From contig MWEJ01000004.1 in assembly GCA_002071025.1 (NCBI GenBank), positions 1 to 46,915 of the forward strand: a DNA stretch of 46,915 nt. The letters are read 5' to 3'. Both the position numbers and the translations under genes were made by a program. Source of the DNA: Verrucomicrobia bacterium ADurb.Bin070 (GTDB taxonomy: Bacteria > Verrucomicrobiota > Kiritimatiellia > RFP12 > UBA1067). The notes under the pieces are model-generated. The model was not told the origin of the DNA, made no database searches, and saw only the letters and a list, made by a program, of their open reading frames with translations. This document shows positions 1 to 8,685 of this stretch, piece by piece. How positions within the stretch are numbered: position 1 is the first letter of the stretch; each line of letters begins with the position of its first letter.

Positions 1-387
1 GTGCTCTTCATCTGCTTCAACGCGGACGTGATCGCGGCGGTGCGTCGTCAGTTTCCGGCGTACCGCGCGTACTGGCTGACCGGGACCGGTCCGCGAAACG
101 ACGGGAAGCCGGGGCCGACCATCGAGCAGATCCTCGCCAAGGCCAAGGCGTGCCAGGCGTCGGGTGTGGACATGCAGGACTCGGTGGCGATCACGCCGGA
201 CTTCATCCGCACGGTGAAGGAGGCCGGGTTCTCGGCCCATATCTGGACCGTCAACCGCGAACCACGCTCGCGCGCGCTGGCGGACATGGGCGTTGAAACC
301 ATCACCAGCGACTGCGGTGCGGCGCTTAAGCAGGCGCTGTACGGTGTGCCGGATCGGAAACGGGATGCGAATGGCGTTCGGAACTAA
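1..387 (+). CDS. Glycerophosphodiester phosphodiesterase family protein, C-terminal part
   Basis: The open frame runs in from the window edge, so the true start is upstream and only about 128 residues are seen. The text matches the last third of the GDPD TIM barrel: a residue pair SVAITPDFI, then a strand ending in HIWTVN, then a DMGVETITSDC segment, which is the usual close of this barrel where a helix and the last strand carry the 'switch to the next period/ITSD' motif. The family hydrolyses glycerophosphodiesters to glycerol-3-phosphate and an alcohol. The catalytic His and Glu residues would lie in the missing N-terminal part, so activity cannot be judged. The next gene begins only a few to about 20 bases after the TAA, suggesting one transcript. 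Confidence 0.72.
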   Translation: MLFICFNADVIAAVRRQFPAYRAYWLTGTGPRNDGKPGPTIEQILAKAKACQASGVDMQDSVAITPDFIRTVKEAGFSAHIWTVNREPRSRALADMGVETITSDCGAALKQALYGVPDRKRDANGVRN

Positions 388-408
388 TGTGTGAACGGGG
401 TTGGACTG

Positions 409-2013
409 ATGGTTAAACAGCGGGTTGCGGTGCTCGGCGTGTTGTTGGTGACCGGCGCATCCTGGGCGGTGGAGGCGGTGCTGGATCCTTATTACGATGT
501 GGATTGGGACACGGTCACGTACCTGCATTCATTCTCGCATCAGCATGCGACGCAAAGCCGGTTACAGACGTTGCGCGAGATGGGCTACGGGCATCTACCG
601 GTGTCCAACTATTACCCCTCGAAGCCCCTGTATCCCTTGCCCGAGGATTTTCGGCGGGCCAATCCCGGTGTGCTGGGCGCACCGAACGCGGAGCAGCACA
701 GCACCACGGATTCGCCGGTCCATTTCAACGCCATCGGCAGCTACTATACGACCGGCTACGGCGAGACGCCGCGCGTCCAGCGGGACCGTTCGCCGATCGA
801 GTATGATTTCCAAGGGCTGCATGTGTTCGACCCGGCGTGCGAGCCGTGGCGTGGTATCTACCGCCTCGACCTGTCGTTCGCCGCTGTCACAAAGGGCGGC
901 ACCGATGCGTCGGTTTTGCTCACGGTGGACGGGGCACGGCAGGTTTCTTACAAAGATTTTTCAGAGCCGGCCGATGGCGGCATCGTGCGCGACCGGGTGC
1001 TGACCCTGTCTTCGGCGCGTTCGCTGACGCTGAAAGCCGTGGCACCGACGATGCGCGTGCGGATCGTCTTTGACCCTGCGGTGGCGCGTGTCACCCAGTT
1101 TCGCCTGATGCAGGGGACATACCGTCCGTGGCGCGACGCTTTCCGGGCCGCGCTCGACGGCGAGACGCGGGACGCGGACGGTCGTCCTGTCGCAGGTTTG
1201 ATGTTTCCGGAGGGAGGCGGTATCACGATCAACCATCCGACCGAACCGGTGTCGCGCGTGGCCGGCTATCTGGATTTTGACGCGCGCGTGCTGGGTATTG
1301 AGGTGTGGAACCAGCATGAGATGTTTGGTGGGCAGACGCTGGAAAGGGCCGCCGCGTTGCCCTTTTATACGTTGTGGGATGAGGTGTTGCGGACGGGCCG
1401 ACGTTGTTTCGGTTTTTTTGTGAAAGACCATTGCCTCTTCGGGCGCGGGCGCAATGTGTTGCTGGTGCCGCCCGGCGGCGATGTGGCGTCGCGTGAACGT
1501 CAGGCGCTGTGGGCGTATCGAAACGGGTGTTTCTTTGGCTTGGTCGGAGCGATGTCGGTCGGAGCAGACGGCAAGCCGGCGGCCCCTTACGATCTGAGCG
1601 GTTTTCGGTTCACCCGCATGACGCTGCGCCGGGAAGAGGGCCGGCCTGTCAGCCTTGAGGTGTCGGTCGACGGAGCCGACACGCAGCGACGTCCAAACAT
1701 GCAGATCAGGTTTCTCACCGACCAGGGGTTGGTGCACGTCGTGGACGGCACCGCGGCGACATTCGCCCTGCCGCAGGCGGCGGACGGTCGGGTGGCCTGC
1801 CGGTATGTGCGGGTTGAGGCCTTTGCCTATCCGAACACCCATTCGGGCGGTCAGGTGCTGACGCCGGCCGCATTCGCAGCACTGAACGTGTTCCAGATTG
1901 CGCGGCTGCATGATTTTCGGGGCGACAGTGGTGTGGTTTATATGGATGGCGATTCAGGAACTCCTTTGGGGATTGCGGATATGCTGTTTGCCCAGCCGAT
2001 TCTCTTCCCGTGA
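409..2013 (+). CDS. Secreted PHP-superfamily-like protein (534 aa)
   Basis: The first 20 residues form a signal peptide (basic MVKQR, hydrophobic core, cleavage near SWA). Residues 35-70 hold a histidine-rich stretch, LHSFSHQHA, followed by a helix and GYGHLPVSNYYPS, which resembles the metal-binding start of PHP phosphoesterases. Around residues 275-340 there is GGGITINHP, then VLGIEVWN, then WDEVL and GRRCFGFFVKDH, the order expected for the end of a PHP barrel. The middle (about 130-240) looks like an inserted beta-rich domain. PHP proteins are usually metal-dependent phosphoesterases; the substrate here is unknown. An in-frame GTG at 391 is an alternative start, but ATG 409 has a G-rich stretch eight bases upstream and gives a cleaner signal peptide. 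It sits just behind a glycerophosphodiesterase end and before two exported heme proteins. Confidence 0.62.
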   Translation: MVKQRVAVLGVLLVTGASWAVEAVLDPYYDVDWDTVTYLHSFSHQHATQSRLQTLREMGYGHLPVSNYYPSKPLYPLPEDFRRANPGVLGAPNAEQHSTTDSPVHFNAIGSYYTTGYGETPRVQRDRSPIEYDFQGLHVFDPACEPWRGIYRLDLSFAAVTKGGTDASVLLTVDGARQVSYKDFSEPADGGIVRDRVLTLSSARSLTLKAVAPTMRVRIVFDPAVARVTQFRLMQGTYRPWRDAFRAALDGETRDADGRPVAGLMFPEGGGITINHPTEPVSRVAGYLDFDARVLGIEVWNQHEMFGGQTLERAAALPFYTLWDEVLRTGRRCFGFFVKDHCLFGRGRNVLLVPPGGDVASRERQALWAYRNGCFFGLVGAMSVGADGKPAAPYDLSGFRFTRMTLRREEGRPVSLEVSVDGADTQRRPNMQIRFLTDQGLVHVVDGTAATFALPQAADGRVACRYVRVEAFAYPNTHSGGQVLTPAAFAALNVFQIARLHDFRGDSGVVYMDGDSGTPLGIADMLFAQPILFP

Positions 2014-2056
2014 CGAGTGAACAAGCCCGGCAATCGGGTGCCGGTCAGCCTTTCCT

Positions 2057-2074
2057 GCGGACGGGACCGTCCGC
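2057..2074. other. GC-rich palindrome, possible weak terminator
   Basis: An 8-bp inverted repeat, GCGGACGG and CCGTCCGC, is separated by two bases. A run of seven T follows at 2093-2099, about 18 bases beyond the stem, which is too far for a textbook intrinsic terminator. A second imperfect stem, CGCGTT with AACGCG, encloses that T-run. It lies after the PHP-like gene and before the promoter of the next gene, so a role in ending the upstream transcript is plausible but unproven. Confidence 0.3.
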
Positions 2075-2153
2075 GCCCCCAGTTCCGCGTTATTTTTTTC
2101 TCTGGAAAAACGCGATCGCCGCGCAACGCATCCCGACCGATTACGTTCCGAAC

Positions 2154-2182
2154 TTGATCGAGGCGCCTGAATACGGTATGAT
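2154..2182 (+). promoter_or_regulatory. Predicted sigma-70-type promoter of the HzsA-related gene
   Basis: TTGATC at 2154-2159 and TATGAT at 2177-2182 are separated by exactly 17 bases. Transcription would begin near 2189, about 40 bases before the ATG at 2230, leaving the GGAGG ribosome binding site at 2221 inside the leader. Confidence 0.5.
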
Positions 2183-2229
2183 GAAATTTGTTTTCGGATC
2201 ATAAAAAAGCATGGGCGAGCGGAGGAAGT

Positions 2230-5200
2230 ATGGCGGACAAAGGGGGATGGCTGTGTCTGATCGTGTCGGCGTGCGTGGCTGCGGTCGGGCATGCGGAGAT
2301 GACGTTCTTTGCGCATTCAGGCAAACTGAGCACCGTGGCGCTGATCGGGGACGGCAAGCAGGTGGGAACCGGCACGGTCGGCGCGGTCAACTCGATGGGC
2401 GACAAAAAATACGGGGACGCTTGGAACATCGAGTTTTCCGGCATGCTGGATGTCAAGACCGCAGGCGCCCATGAGTTCGCCGTCACGTCCGACGACGGCA
2501 GCGCGCTTTACGTTAACAGCCGTGAGGTGGTCATGAACGACGGCCTGCACGGGCCGGCCACCCGCAAGGGAAGCATCGACCTGCCGGTCGGCCAACACCA
2601 GGTCAATCTGCTCTATTTCAACAACAATGGCGGGCACGATCTCAAGGCGACGGTCAAGGCGCCGGGCGGACAGGCGGTCGACCTGGCGGGGGCCTGCACG
2701 CCCGGCAGCAAGCGGCAGGATATGGCGGCTTTGCGCGAAAAGGCGCGCCAGCGCGAGGCCGCCGAAGCGCAGAAAGCGCTTGTGTCGATCTCGTCGCCCG
2801 AGGCGCTGGTGCGTTCGATCCGGCACATTCTCAAGACCAAACCCCGTGCCTACAAGAACGGGCGCGAGTATCTCAAACAGGCCGAAGCGTTTGTGGTCAG
2901 CATGCCCGCGCTGCTGGAGCGCAGCGAAAAGGGCGACGCCGAGGCCGCGCGGGAACTCGCCGCTTTCAGCGATCTGAAAGTCAAGGCGCTGATCGCGGAT
3001 AATCCGTATGTTGATTTTGACGAGATGCTGGTCGTGCTGTCCGACAGGGTGGCGCTCAAAGCCAACTGGCTGGGCACGCACACGCTCGGCCCCAAGGGAT
3101 ATAAAAACAAAATCGCACGTGTCAACCTGCGCACAGGAGCGGTGGCTGACGTCTATGCGCCCAAGGACGGCGCGTATCTTGGTGAACTCGACGTGCATTA
3201 TGACGGCAACAAGCTGCTCTTCACGTCGACAGACACCAACAGCATGTTTCAGGTGATGGAAGCGGGGGTGGACGGAGGCAATGTCCGCCAGGTGTCCACG
3301 ATCGTCGGCCAGTACGTGCACAACTACGGAGGCGTCTATTTGCCGGACGAACGGATCGTCTTCAGTTCGACCGCGCCGATGATCGGCGTTCCGTGCATCG
3401 GCGGGTCGCGCACCGTGCCGAACCTCTATGTGATGGATGCCGACGGGGGCAACACGCGGCAGTTGACGTTTGAGCAGGATGCGGACTGGTATCCGACGGT
3501 CCGCGAGGACGGACAGATCATGTATCTGCGGTGGGAGTACACCGACATCATGCACTACTACTCGCGCATCATGATGACCATGAATCCGGATGGCAGCAAT
3601 CAGCGCGCCATCTACGGATCGCAGAGCCTGTGGCCGAACTCGATGTTCAACGCCCGGCCGATACCCGGCGCGGCCGGACAGTTCGTCGCCGTGGTCTCCG
3701 GGCATCACGGCACTGCGGCATCGGGCAAACTCACGATTTTCGACACCAACAAGGGCTACGCGCACGCCGACGGCGTGGTTCAGCACATTCCCGGTTACGG
3801 CAAGAAGGTGACGCATGTGACCGTGGACCAGCTCTATCCGACCGTCAAGAAAGAGCTGCTCGGCCAGTTCCCTGATTTGCAGAAGGATGTGGATAAGCTC
3901 GTTGCCGAGCAGATGCCGCCCGAGTCGCAAAAAGACAAGGATTATCATGAGTTGAACAACGATTTCTTCAACACGTGCTACCCCCGGCTGAAGCACATTT
4001 ATCCCGAAATGGCGCTCGACCTGGACACCCTGGTGGACGGCGTCTTCCCGCAGTTCATTCAGCCCTATCCGTTGAGCGCGAACTATTTCTTGGCGGTCGT
4101 CAAGCTCACCGGCCAGGGTTCGTGGGGCCTCTATCTGGTCGATACATTCGACAACATGGTGCCGATCGCGAATCCGGAGACCGGCGGATACCGCTATATG
4201 ATCGAGCCTTACCCGCTCAGGAAACGCGCCCGCCCGCCCGTCATCCCGAGTAAGGTGAACCTGCACGACAAAGAGGGGGTCTGTTACATCCAGAACGTCT
4301 ATCGCGGGCCGGGACTCAAAGGCATTCCAGAGGGGACGGTCGAAGCCTTGCGGGTCTTTACCTACGCATACGGCTACTACAACATCGGTAACCACCATCA
4401 TATCGGCGTCGAGAGCGGGTGGGACATCAAACGCCTGCTGGGCACCGTGAAGGTCGAGAAGGACGGTTCAGCGATGTTTCGCGTGCCGGCCAACACCACG
4501 ATCTCGCTGCAGCCGCTCGACAAGCAGGGGCGCGCCGTTCAGCTCTTCCGGAGCTGGCTGGTCGCCATGCCGGGCGAGAAGCTCTCGTGTATCGGCTGCC
4601 ACGAGCCGCCGACGGAGCCGCCGGTCACCAGCAAGACCATCGCGTCCGGCAAGCCGCCTCAGGCCATCACGCCGCACCGTGCGACGGTCGAGGGGTTCGC
4701 CTTTGAGATGGAGATCCAGCCGATCCTCGACGCCTACTGTATCCGCTGTCATGACGGCAGCGATCCCAAGAAGCCCGATTTCAAAAACAAAGCGCTGCTC
4801 GACACCAAACGCGCCGAGGAACGCTTCAGCCATTCTTACCACGCCTTCCACCGCTATTTCCGTCGTCCGGGACCTGAGAGCGCGGGCACGATGGGAATCC
4901 CCTATGAATTCCATGCCTCGACCTCGGAAGGCGTGCAGCTTCTGGAAAAAGGCCATTACGGGGTGAAGCTCGATGACGACTCGTGGCGGCGCCTCTACAC
5001 GTGGATTGATCTGAACGTGCCGTTCCACGGCAACTGGACATCAGTCTATTCGATGGACGCCGGGCGGCACACGTGGACCACCAACATCTCCGCGCATGCG
5101 GCGGCGCTGCGCGTGCGCTACGCCAACATCGACGATGACTGGGAAGCGGTCCCGGCCCAGCCCTATCCGGTCAAGCCCGCCCGTGAAAAAGGTGAGGAGC

Positions 5201-6126
5201 GCGCCGCACCGGTCCGGGTTTCAGCCAAGGGCTGGCCGTTTGACGCCGAAACCGCCAAGCGCATGCAGCGCCAGGCCGGCGGCGAAGCCGTCACGCGCAC
5301 GCTCGATCTGGGTGACGGTGTCCGCATCACGCTGGTGCGTATCCCGGCCGGCGAGTTCGTGATGGGGAGCGATGACGAGACCGTCTTCGAGCAGCCGCGC
5401 CACCGCGTCACCATCGATAAGCCCTTCTGGATCTCCGAGAACGAAATCAACAACACGGCCTTTTTTGCCTTCAAGCCCGATCACAACGCCAGTGTGTTCG
5501 ACCAGCAGTGGAAGGATCACGTGCGTCTGGGCTACTACGCCAACTATGCCGAGCAGCCCGCCGTACGCATGAGTTGGCTGGATGCCGACGCTTTCTGCGC
5601 CTGGGCGGCGAAACGCAGCGGCGCAAAGGTCGCGCTGCCTACCGAGGCGCAATGGGAGTGGGCGTGCCGCGCCGGCAGCGCGACGGCTATGTCGTTCGGT
5701 GCGGTGGGCGACGATTTCAGCCCGTTCGCGAACCTCGCTGACAAATCGATTGAGAAATACGCGGTGAACGGGGTTAATCCGGTCTTCAATAAGGGGCTGG
5801 TCGGCAACCGGGTCTTCGATTTCGTGCCGCGCGTTTCGGCCTTTGACGACAAGCAGTTTCTGGTGACCGGCACCAAACAGTATCAGCCCAACCCGTGGGG
5901 CCTGTTTGATATGCACGGGAATGTGGCGGAGTGGACGCGCAGTGATTACACGCGTTACCCGTATGCGCCGCGCAAGAGCGACTCCCGGCGCCCCGATCTG
6001 AAAAAGACGGTACGCGGCGGTTCGTTCTATGACCGACCGCACCGCGCCACCGCGAGCTACCGTCTCGGGTACGAGGCGTGGCAGGGCGTCTTCAATGTCG
6101 GATTCCGAATTGTCGTCGAGGAGTGA
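2230..6126 (+). CDS. HzsA-related secreted diheme protein with PA14 and FGE-like domains (1298 aa)
   Basis: The ATG at 2230 is preceded by GGAGG and opens a signal peptide ending near GHA. Visible order: a PA14-type beta-sandwich (about 25-155, with VTSDDGSALYVN); a helical linker; a propeller-like middle related to the hydrazine synthase alpha subunit (about 260-750, with LYVMDADGGNTRQLT); two CxxCH heme sites (CIGCH at 787, CIRCH at 837); and an FGE/SUMF1-like fold (about 1036-1298, with IPAGEFVMGS, LPTEAQWEWACR, MHGNVAEW and VRGGSF). The HzsA-related label is a family name and does not imply hydrazine synthesis. The FGE-like part lacks cysteines after VRGGSF, so formylglycine formation is unlikely and a binding or structural role is inferred. 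The neighbouring downstream gene is another exported diheme protein, so the pair may form a periplasmic redox unit. Confidence 0.8.
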   Translation: MADKGGWLCLIVSACVAAVGHAEMTFFAHSGKLSTVALIGDGKQVGTGTVGAVNSMGDKKYGDAWNIEFSGMLDVKTAGAHEFAVTSDDGSALYVNSREVVMNDGLHGPATRKGSIDLPVGQHQVNLLYFNNNGGHDLKATVKAPGGQAVDLAGACTPGSKRQDMAALREKARQREAAEAQKALVSISSPEALVRSIRHILKTKPRAYKNGREYLKQAEAFVVSMPALLERSEKGDAEAARELAAFSDLKVKALIADNPYVDFDEMLVVLSDRVALKANWLGTHTLGPKGYKNKIARVNLRTGAVADVYAPKDGAYLGELDVHYDGNKLLFTSTDTNSMFQVMEAGVDGGNVRQVSTIVGQYVHNYGGVYLPDERIVFSSTAPMIGVPCIGGSRTVPNLYVMDADGGNTRQLTFEQDADWYPTVREDGQIMYLRWEYTDIMHYYSRIMMTMNPDGSNQRAIYGSQSLWPNSMFNARPIPGAAGQFVAVVSGHHGTAASGKLTIFDTNKGYAHADGVVQHIPGYGKKVTHVTVDQLYPTVKKELLGQFPDLQKDVDKLVAEQMPPESQKDKDYHELNNDFFNTCYPRLKHIYPEMALDLDTLVDGVFPQFIQPYPLSANYFLAVVKLTGQGSWGLYLVDTFDNMVPIANPETGGYRYMIEPYPLRKRARPPVIPSKVNLHDKEGVCYIQNVYRGPGLKGIPEGTVEALRVFTYAYGYYNIGNHHHIGVESGWDIKRLLGTVKVEKDGSAMFRVPANTTISLQPLDKQGRAVQLFRSWLVAMPGEKLSCIGCHEPPTEPPVTSKTIASGKPPQAITPHRATVEGFAFEMEIQPILDAYCIRCHDGSDPKKPDFKNKALLDTKRAEERFSHSYHAFHRYFRRPGPESAGTMGIPYEFHASTSEGVQLLEKGHYGVKLDDDSWRRLYTWIDLNVPFHGNWTSVYSMDAGRHTWTTNISAHAAALRVRYANIDDDWEAVPAQPYPVKPAREKGEERAAPVRVSAKGWPFDAETAKRMQRQAGGEAVTRTLDLGDGVRITLVRIPAGEFVMGSDDETVFEQPRHRVTIDKPFWISENEINNTAFFAFKPDHNASVFDQQWKDHVRLGYYANYAEQPAVRMSWLDADAFCAWAAKRSGAKVALPTEAQWEWACRAGSATAMSFGAVGDDFSPFANLADKSIEKYAVNGVNPVFNKGLVGNRVFDFVPRVSAFDDKQFLVTGTKQYQPNPWGLFDMHGNVAEWTRSDYTRYPYAPRKSDSRRPDLKKTVRGGSFYDRPHRATASYRLGYEAWQGVFNVGFRIVVEE

Positions 6127-6142
6127 TCGCGAGCTGAGGCTG

Positions 6143-6169
6143 CCGAGCGCATGAACGTGACGCGCTCGG
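6143..6169 (+). other. Intercistronic stem-loop between two heme-protein genes
   Basis: CCGAGCGC at 6143-6150 and GCGCTCGG at 6162-6169 form a perfect 8-bp stem with an 11-base loop. There is no T-run, and the strong AGGAGG of the next gene follows directly at 6174-6179. It could set the relative expression or stability of the two cistrons; it does not look like a terminator. Confidence 0.4.
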
Positions 6170-6190
6170 AGGCAGGAGGATGGTGATAGC

Positions 6191-8020
6191 ATGCTGGGTC
6201 GTAGGTGTCGTCGGATGAGGGTGATCGCGTGCGCGGCGCTGGCGGTTGCCGGCGTGTCGGGGGCGCCGTCGCCGTATCTGTCGCCGGGTTCCGTGGTGGC
6301 GGACCGCGCGGGCAAGCGGCTGTACGTGGCGTGCGAGACGGCTGGCGCGATCCTTGTGTTTGACACCGGCGACGAGAAGGTGGTGGCCCGGTATACGTTG
6401 GAGCAGGTGCGGCGCATCGCGCTCTCGCCGGACGGCAAGCGGCTGTTCGCAACGGCGGGTGAGGTGACGGGCCTACTCCACGAGATCGACTTGGCAACTG
6501 GTGCGCACCTTCGTTCGCTGCCGGCCGGGCACACGCCCGAGGCGCTGACGGTGAGCCCGGACGGACGGACGCTCTACTATTGCAACCGGTTCGCGCGTGA
6601 CGATCAAAAGGATGTTCATGCGCTTGACCTGGCTAGCGGGCGGATCACGCACTCGGCGAAAGCGGTGCGCGAGCCTGCGGCGATCTGCCTCTCCAAGGAT
6701 GGCAAGACGCTGTGGGTCGGCAATCACCTGCCGATCATGCCTGCCAACAGCCAGCATGTCTTTGCCGTGCTCAATGTGTTTGACAGCGCGACGCTGGCAC
6801 CGGTGGCGACGCTCGACCTGCCGGCCGGTGCCTTCGCGGTGCGGGATGCCGTGATGAGCCCGGACGGGCGGTATTGTTATGTAACCCACTCCATCGGACG
6901 GTTCACGGTGCCGACCACGCACCTCGACCGCGGTTGGATCAACACCAGCGCGGTGTCGGTGTTTGAGGTGGCGTCGCGCACCTATGTGAATGCGGTGCTG
7001 CTGGACGATACCGTCAGGGGCGCGGCGAACCCGTGGGGCGTCGCGGTGTCGTCCGACGGGCGCTGGCTGTGCGTCAATGTGTCCGGCACGCACGAGCTGG
7101 TGGTGGTGGACGCCGTTGAAATGATGAAACGTCTGGCTGCGGCGGAACATCCGAAAGAGGTGGTCAATGATCTGGGCTTCCTGTACGGGGCCAAGACCCG
7201 CGTGCCGCTTGAGGGGCAGGGACCGCGTGCGCTGGCGGTGTGTGGGGAGCGTGTCTTCAGCGCCATGTATTTCGGCGATAGCCTGAACAGCGTCGAGCTT
7301 TGGGACGACGGTCCGGGCGCGGCCGTTGAACTGCCACTGGTGGACACCCGGCCGCAACCTGGGTTGGCGCGGCAAGGCGAGATGGCGTTTCATGACGCGA
7401 CACTCTGTTATCAGCACTGGCTGAGTTGCGCGAGCTGCCATCCGGAAGCGCGGTCCGACGGCACCAATTGGGATTTGATGAACGACGGCATCGGCAATCC
7501 CAAGCAATCGCGCAGCCTGCTCTATACGCACCGTACCTCGCCGGTCATGATCACCGGCGTGCGGGCTTCCGCCGAGGTTGCGGTCACAAAGGGGTTCGCG
7601 CTGATTCAGTTTCATGAGCTGCCCGAGCCGCAGTTGGACAGTGTCAACGCTTATTTGAAAGCGCTGAAGCCGGTGCCGAGCCCGTATCGCAAGCCGGACG
7701 GCTCGTTGACCGATGCGGCGAAGCGGGGCAAGGTGGTTTTCGAGGGCAAGGCCGGCTGCGTGACATGCCATACGCCGCCCTATTACGGGAGCAAGAAGAA
7801 ATTCGCGTTCGGTTTAGGGTCGGACAGCGAGCGCGACCGCGAATTCGCCACGCCGATTTTGATTGAAGTGTGGCGTACAGCACCCTACATGTATGACGGT
7901 CGCGCGATGACGATCCGGGATGTCATCACCACCGACAACACGAACAACAAGCATGGCCACACCAAGGGGCTGTCGCCGCAAGAGGTCGCTGACCTCGCCG
8001 AGTACGTCAACTCGCTGTAG
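6191..8020 (+). CDS. Exported YVTN beta-propeller / diheme cytochrome c peroxidase-like protein (609 aa)
   Basis: After a short basic start and a hydrophobic segment ending near SGA, residues 30-390 carry repeated propeller blades of the YVTN type, with phrases such as [21 protein letters not shown] and [13 protein letters not shown]. Residues 395-609 resemble diheme peroxidase-family proteins: CASCH at 413, followed by [11 protein letters not shown], and CVTCH at 523, then a heme-distal part ending in EYVNSL. The two hemes and the signal imply a periplasmic electron-transfer or oxidase role; the substrate is unknown. The AGGAGG at 6174-6179 supports ATG 6191; an ATG at 6180 in another frame stops after 12 codons. 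The 3' end overlaps larB on the opposite strand by 14 bases. Confidence 0.8.
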   Translation: MLGRRCRRMRVIACAALAVAGVSGAPSPYLSPGSVVADRAGKRLYVACETAGAILVFDTGDEKVVARYTLEQVRRIALSPDGKRLFATAGEVTGLLHEIDLATGAHLRSLPAGHTPEALTVSPDGRTLYYCNRFARDDQKDVHALDLASGRITHSAKAVREPAAICLSKDGKTLWVGNHLPIMPANSQHVFAVLNVFDSATLAPVATLDLPAGAFAVRDAVMSPDGRYCYVTHSIGRFTVPTTHLDRGWINTSAVSVFEVASRTYVNAVLLDDTVRGAANPWGVAVSSDGRWLCVNVSGTHELVVVDAVEMMKRLAAAEHPKEVVNDLGFLYGAKTRVPLEGQGPRALAVCGERVFSAMYFGDSLNSVELWDDGPGAAVELPLVDTRPQPGLARQGEMAFHDATLCYQHWLSCASCHPEARSDGTNWDLMNDGIGNPKQSRSLLYTHRTSPVMITGVRASAEVAVTKGFALIQFHELPEPQLDSVNAYLKALKPVPSPYRKPDGSLTDAAKRGKVVFEGKAGCVTCHTPPYYGSKKKFAFGLGSDSERDREFATPILIEVWRTAPYMYDGRAMTIRDVITTDNTNNKHGHTKGLSPQEVADLAEYVNSL

Positions 8021-8675
8021 CGCCGTGGTTGATGCGCGCGGCGGCGACGCCCGCGCCGAAGCCGTTGTCGATGTTGACCACGGTGACGCCTGCGGCGCAG
8101 GTGTTCAGCATGCCGAGCAGGGCGGCCAGCCCGTTGAAGCTGGCTCCGTATCCCACGCTGGTCGGCACGGCGATAACCGGTTTGTCGATGAGCCCGCCGA
8201 CGACCGAAGGCAGTGCGCCCTCCATGCCCGCGACGACGATAATGGCGCATGCGTCGGCGAAGCGCTCCACGCGCGAAAGCAGGCGGTGAAGCCCGGCCAC
8301 ACCCACGTCGTAGACGCGCTCGACCGTCGCGCCCAGGCGTTCGGCGGTGACGGCGGCCTCTTCCGCGACCGGCAGATCTGAGGTGCCCGCGCAGAGCACG
8401 GCAATTTTGCCGGTGCGCGGCGGCAGTGGGATAACATCGCGGGTCAGAATGCGCGCCTCCGCGCGGTAGACGGCGTCAGGCAACTCCGCGCGCACCGCGG
8501 CGGCCTGCTCCGGCGTCACGCGCGTGGCAAAGGCATTTTGTCCAGCGTCGTTCAGCGCGCGCATGATCGCGACGATCTGCGACGCAGTCTTGCCCGCGCC
8601 GTAGATCACCTCCGGCACGCCGCAGCGCTGCTGGCGGGCGTAGTCGGGTTTTGCGAAATGCAGGTCGTCGGTCAT
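8007..8675 (-). CDS. larB: LarB, nickel-pincer cofactor biosynthesis carboxylase/hydrolase
   Basis: The 222-residue protein is full length for LarB. The N-terminal half ([12 protein letters not shown]) leads into a PurE-like C-terminal domain with [43 protein letters not shown] and [12 protein letters not shown]. LarB carboxylates and hydrolyses nicotinic acid adenine dinucleotide to start the nickel-pincer nucleotide made for lactate-racemase-type enzymes. The partners LarC and LarE and a LarA target are not in this window. It starts 10 bases after the glyQS stop with a GGGGG ribosome site, so both are probably on one transcript. Its end overlaps the convergent cytochrome gene. Confidence 0.92.
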   Translation of the reverse strand: MTDDLHFAKPDYARQQRCGVPEVIYGAGKTASQIVAIMRALNDAGQNAFATRVTPEQAAAVRAELPDAVYRAEARILTRDVIPLPPRTGKIAVLCAGTSDLPVAEEAAVTAERLGATVERVYDVGVAGLHRLLSRVERFADACAIIVVAGMEGALPSVVGGLIDKPVIAVPTSVGYGASFNGLAALLGMLNTCAAGVTVVNIDNGFGAGVAAARINHGATAS

Positions 8676-8685
8676 GCGGCCCCCG

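Noticed and set aside
2317-4401. Antisense open frame of 694 codons opposite the HzsA-related gene
   Set aside because: It is the high-GC mirror of a strongly supported gene, has Arg/His-rich random composition and no family motif.
2230-6126. Naming the gene a hydrazine synthase subunit
   Set aside because: Only the middle domain is of that family; the added PA14 and FGE-like parts and lack of the other subunits argue against anammox chemistry.
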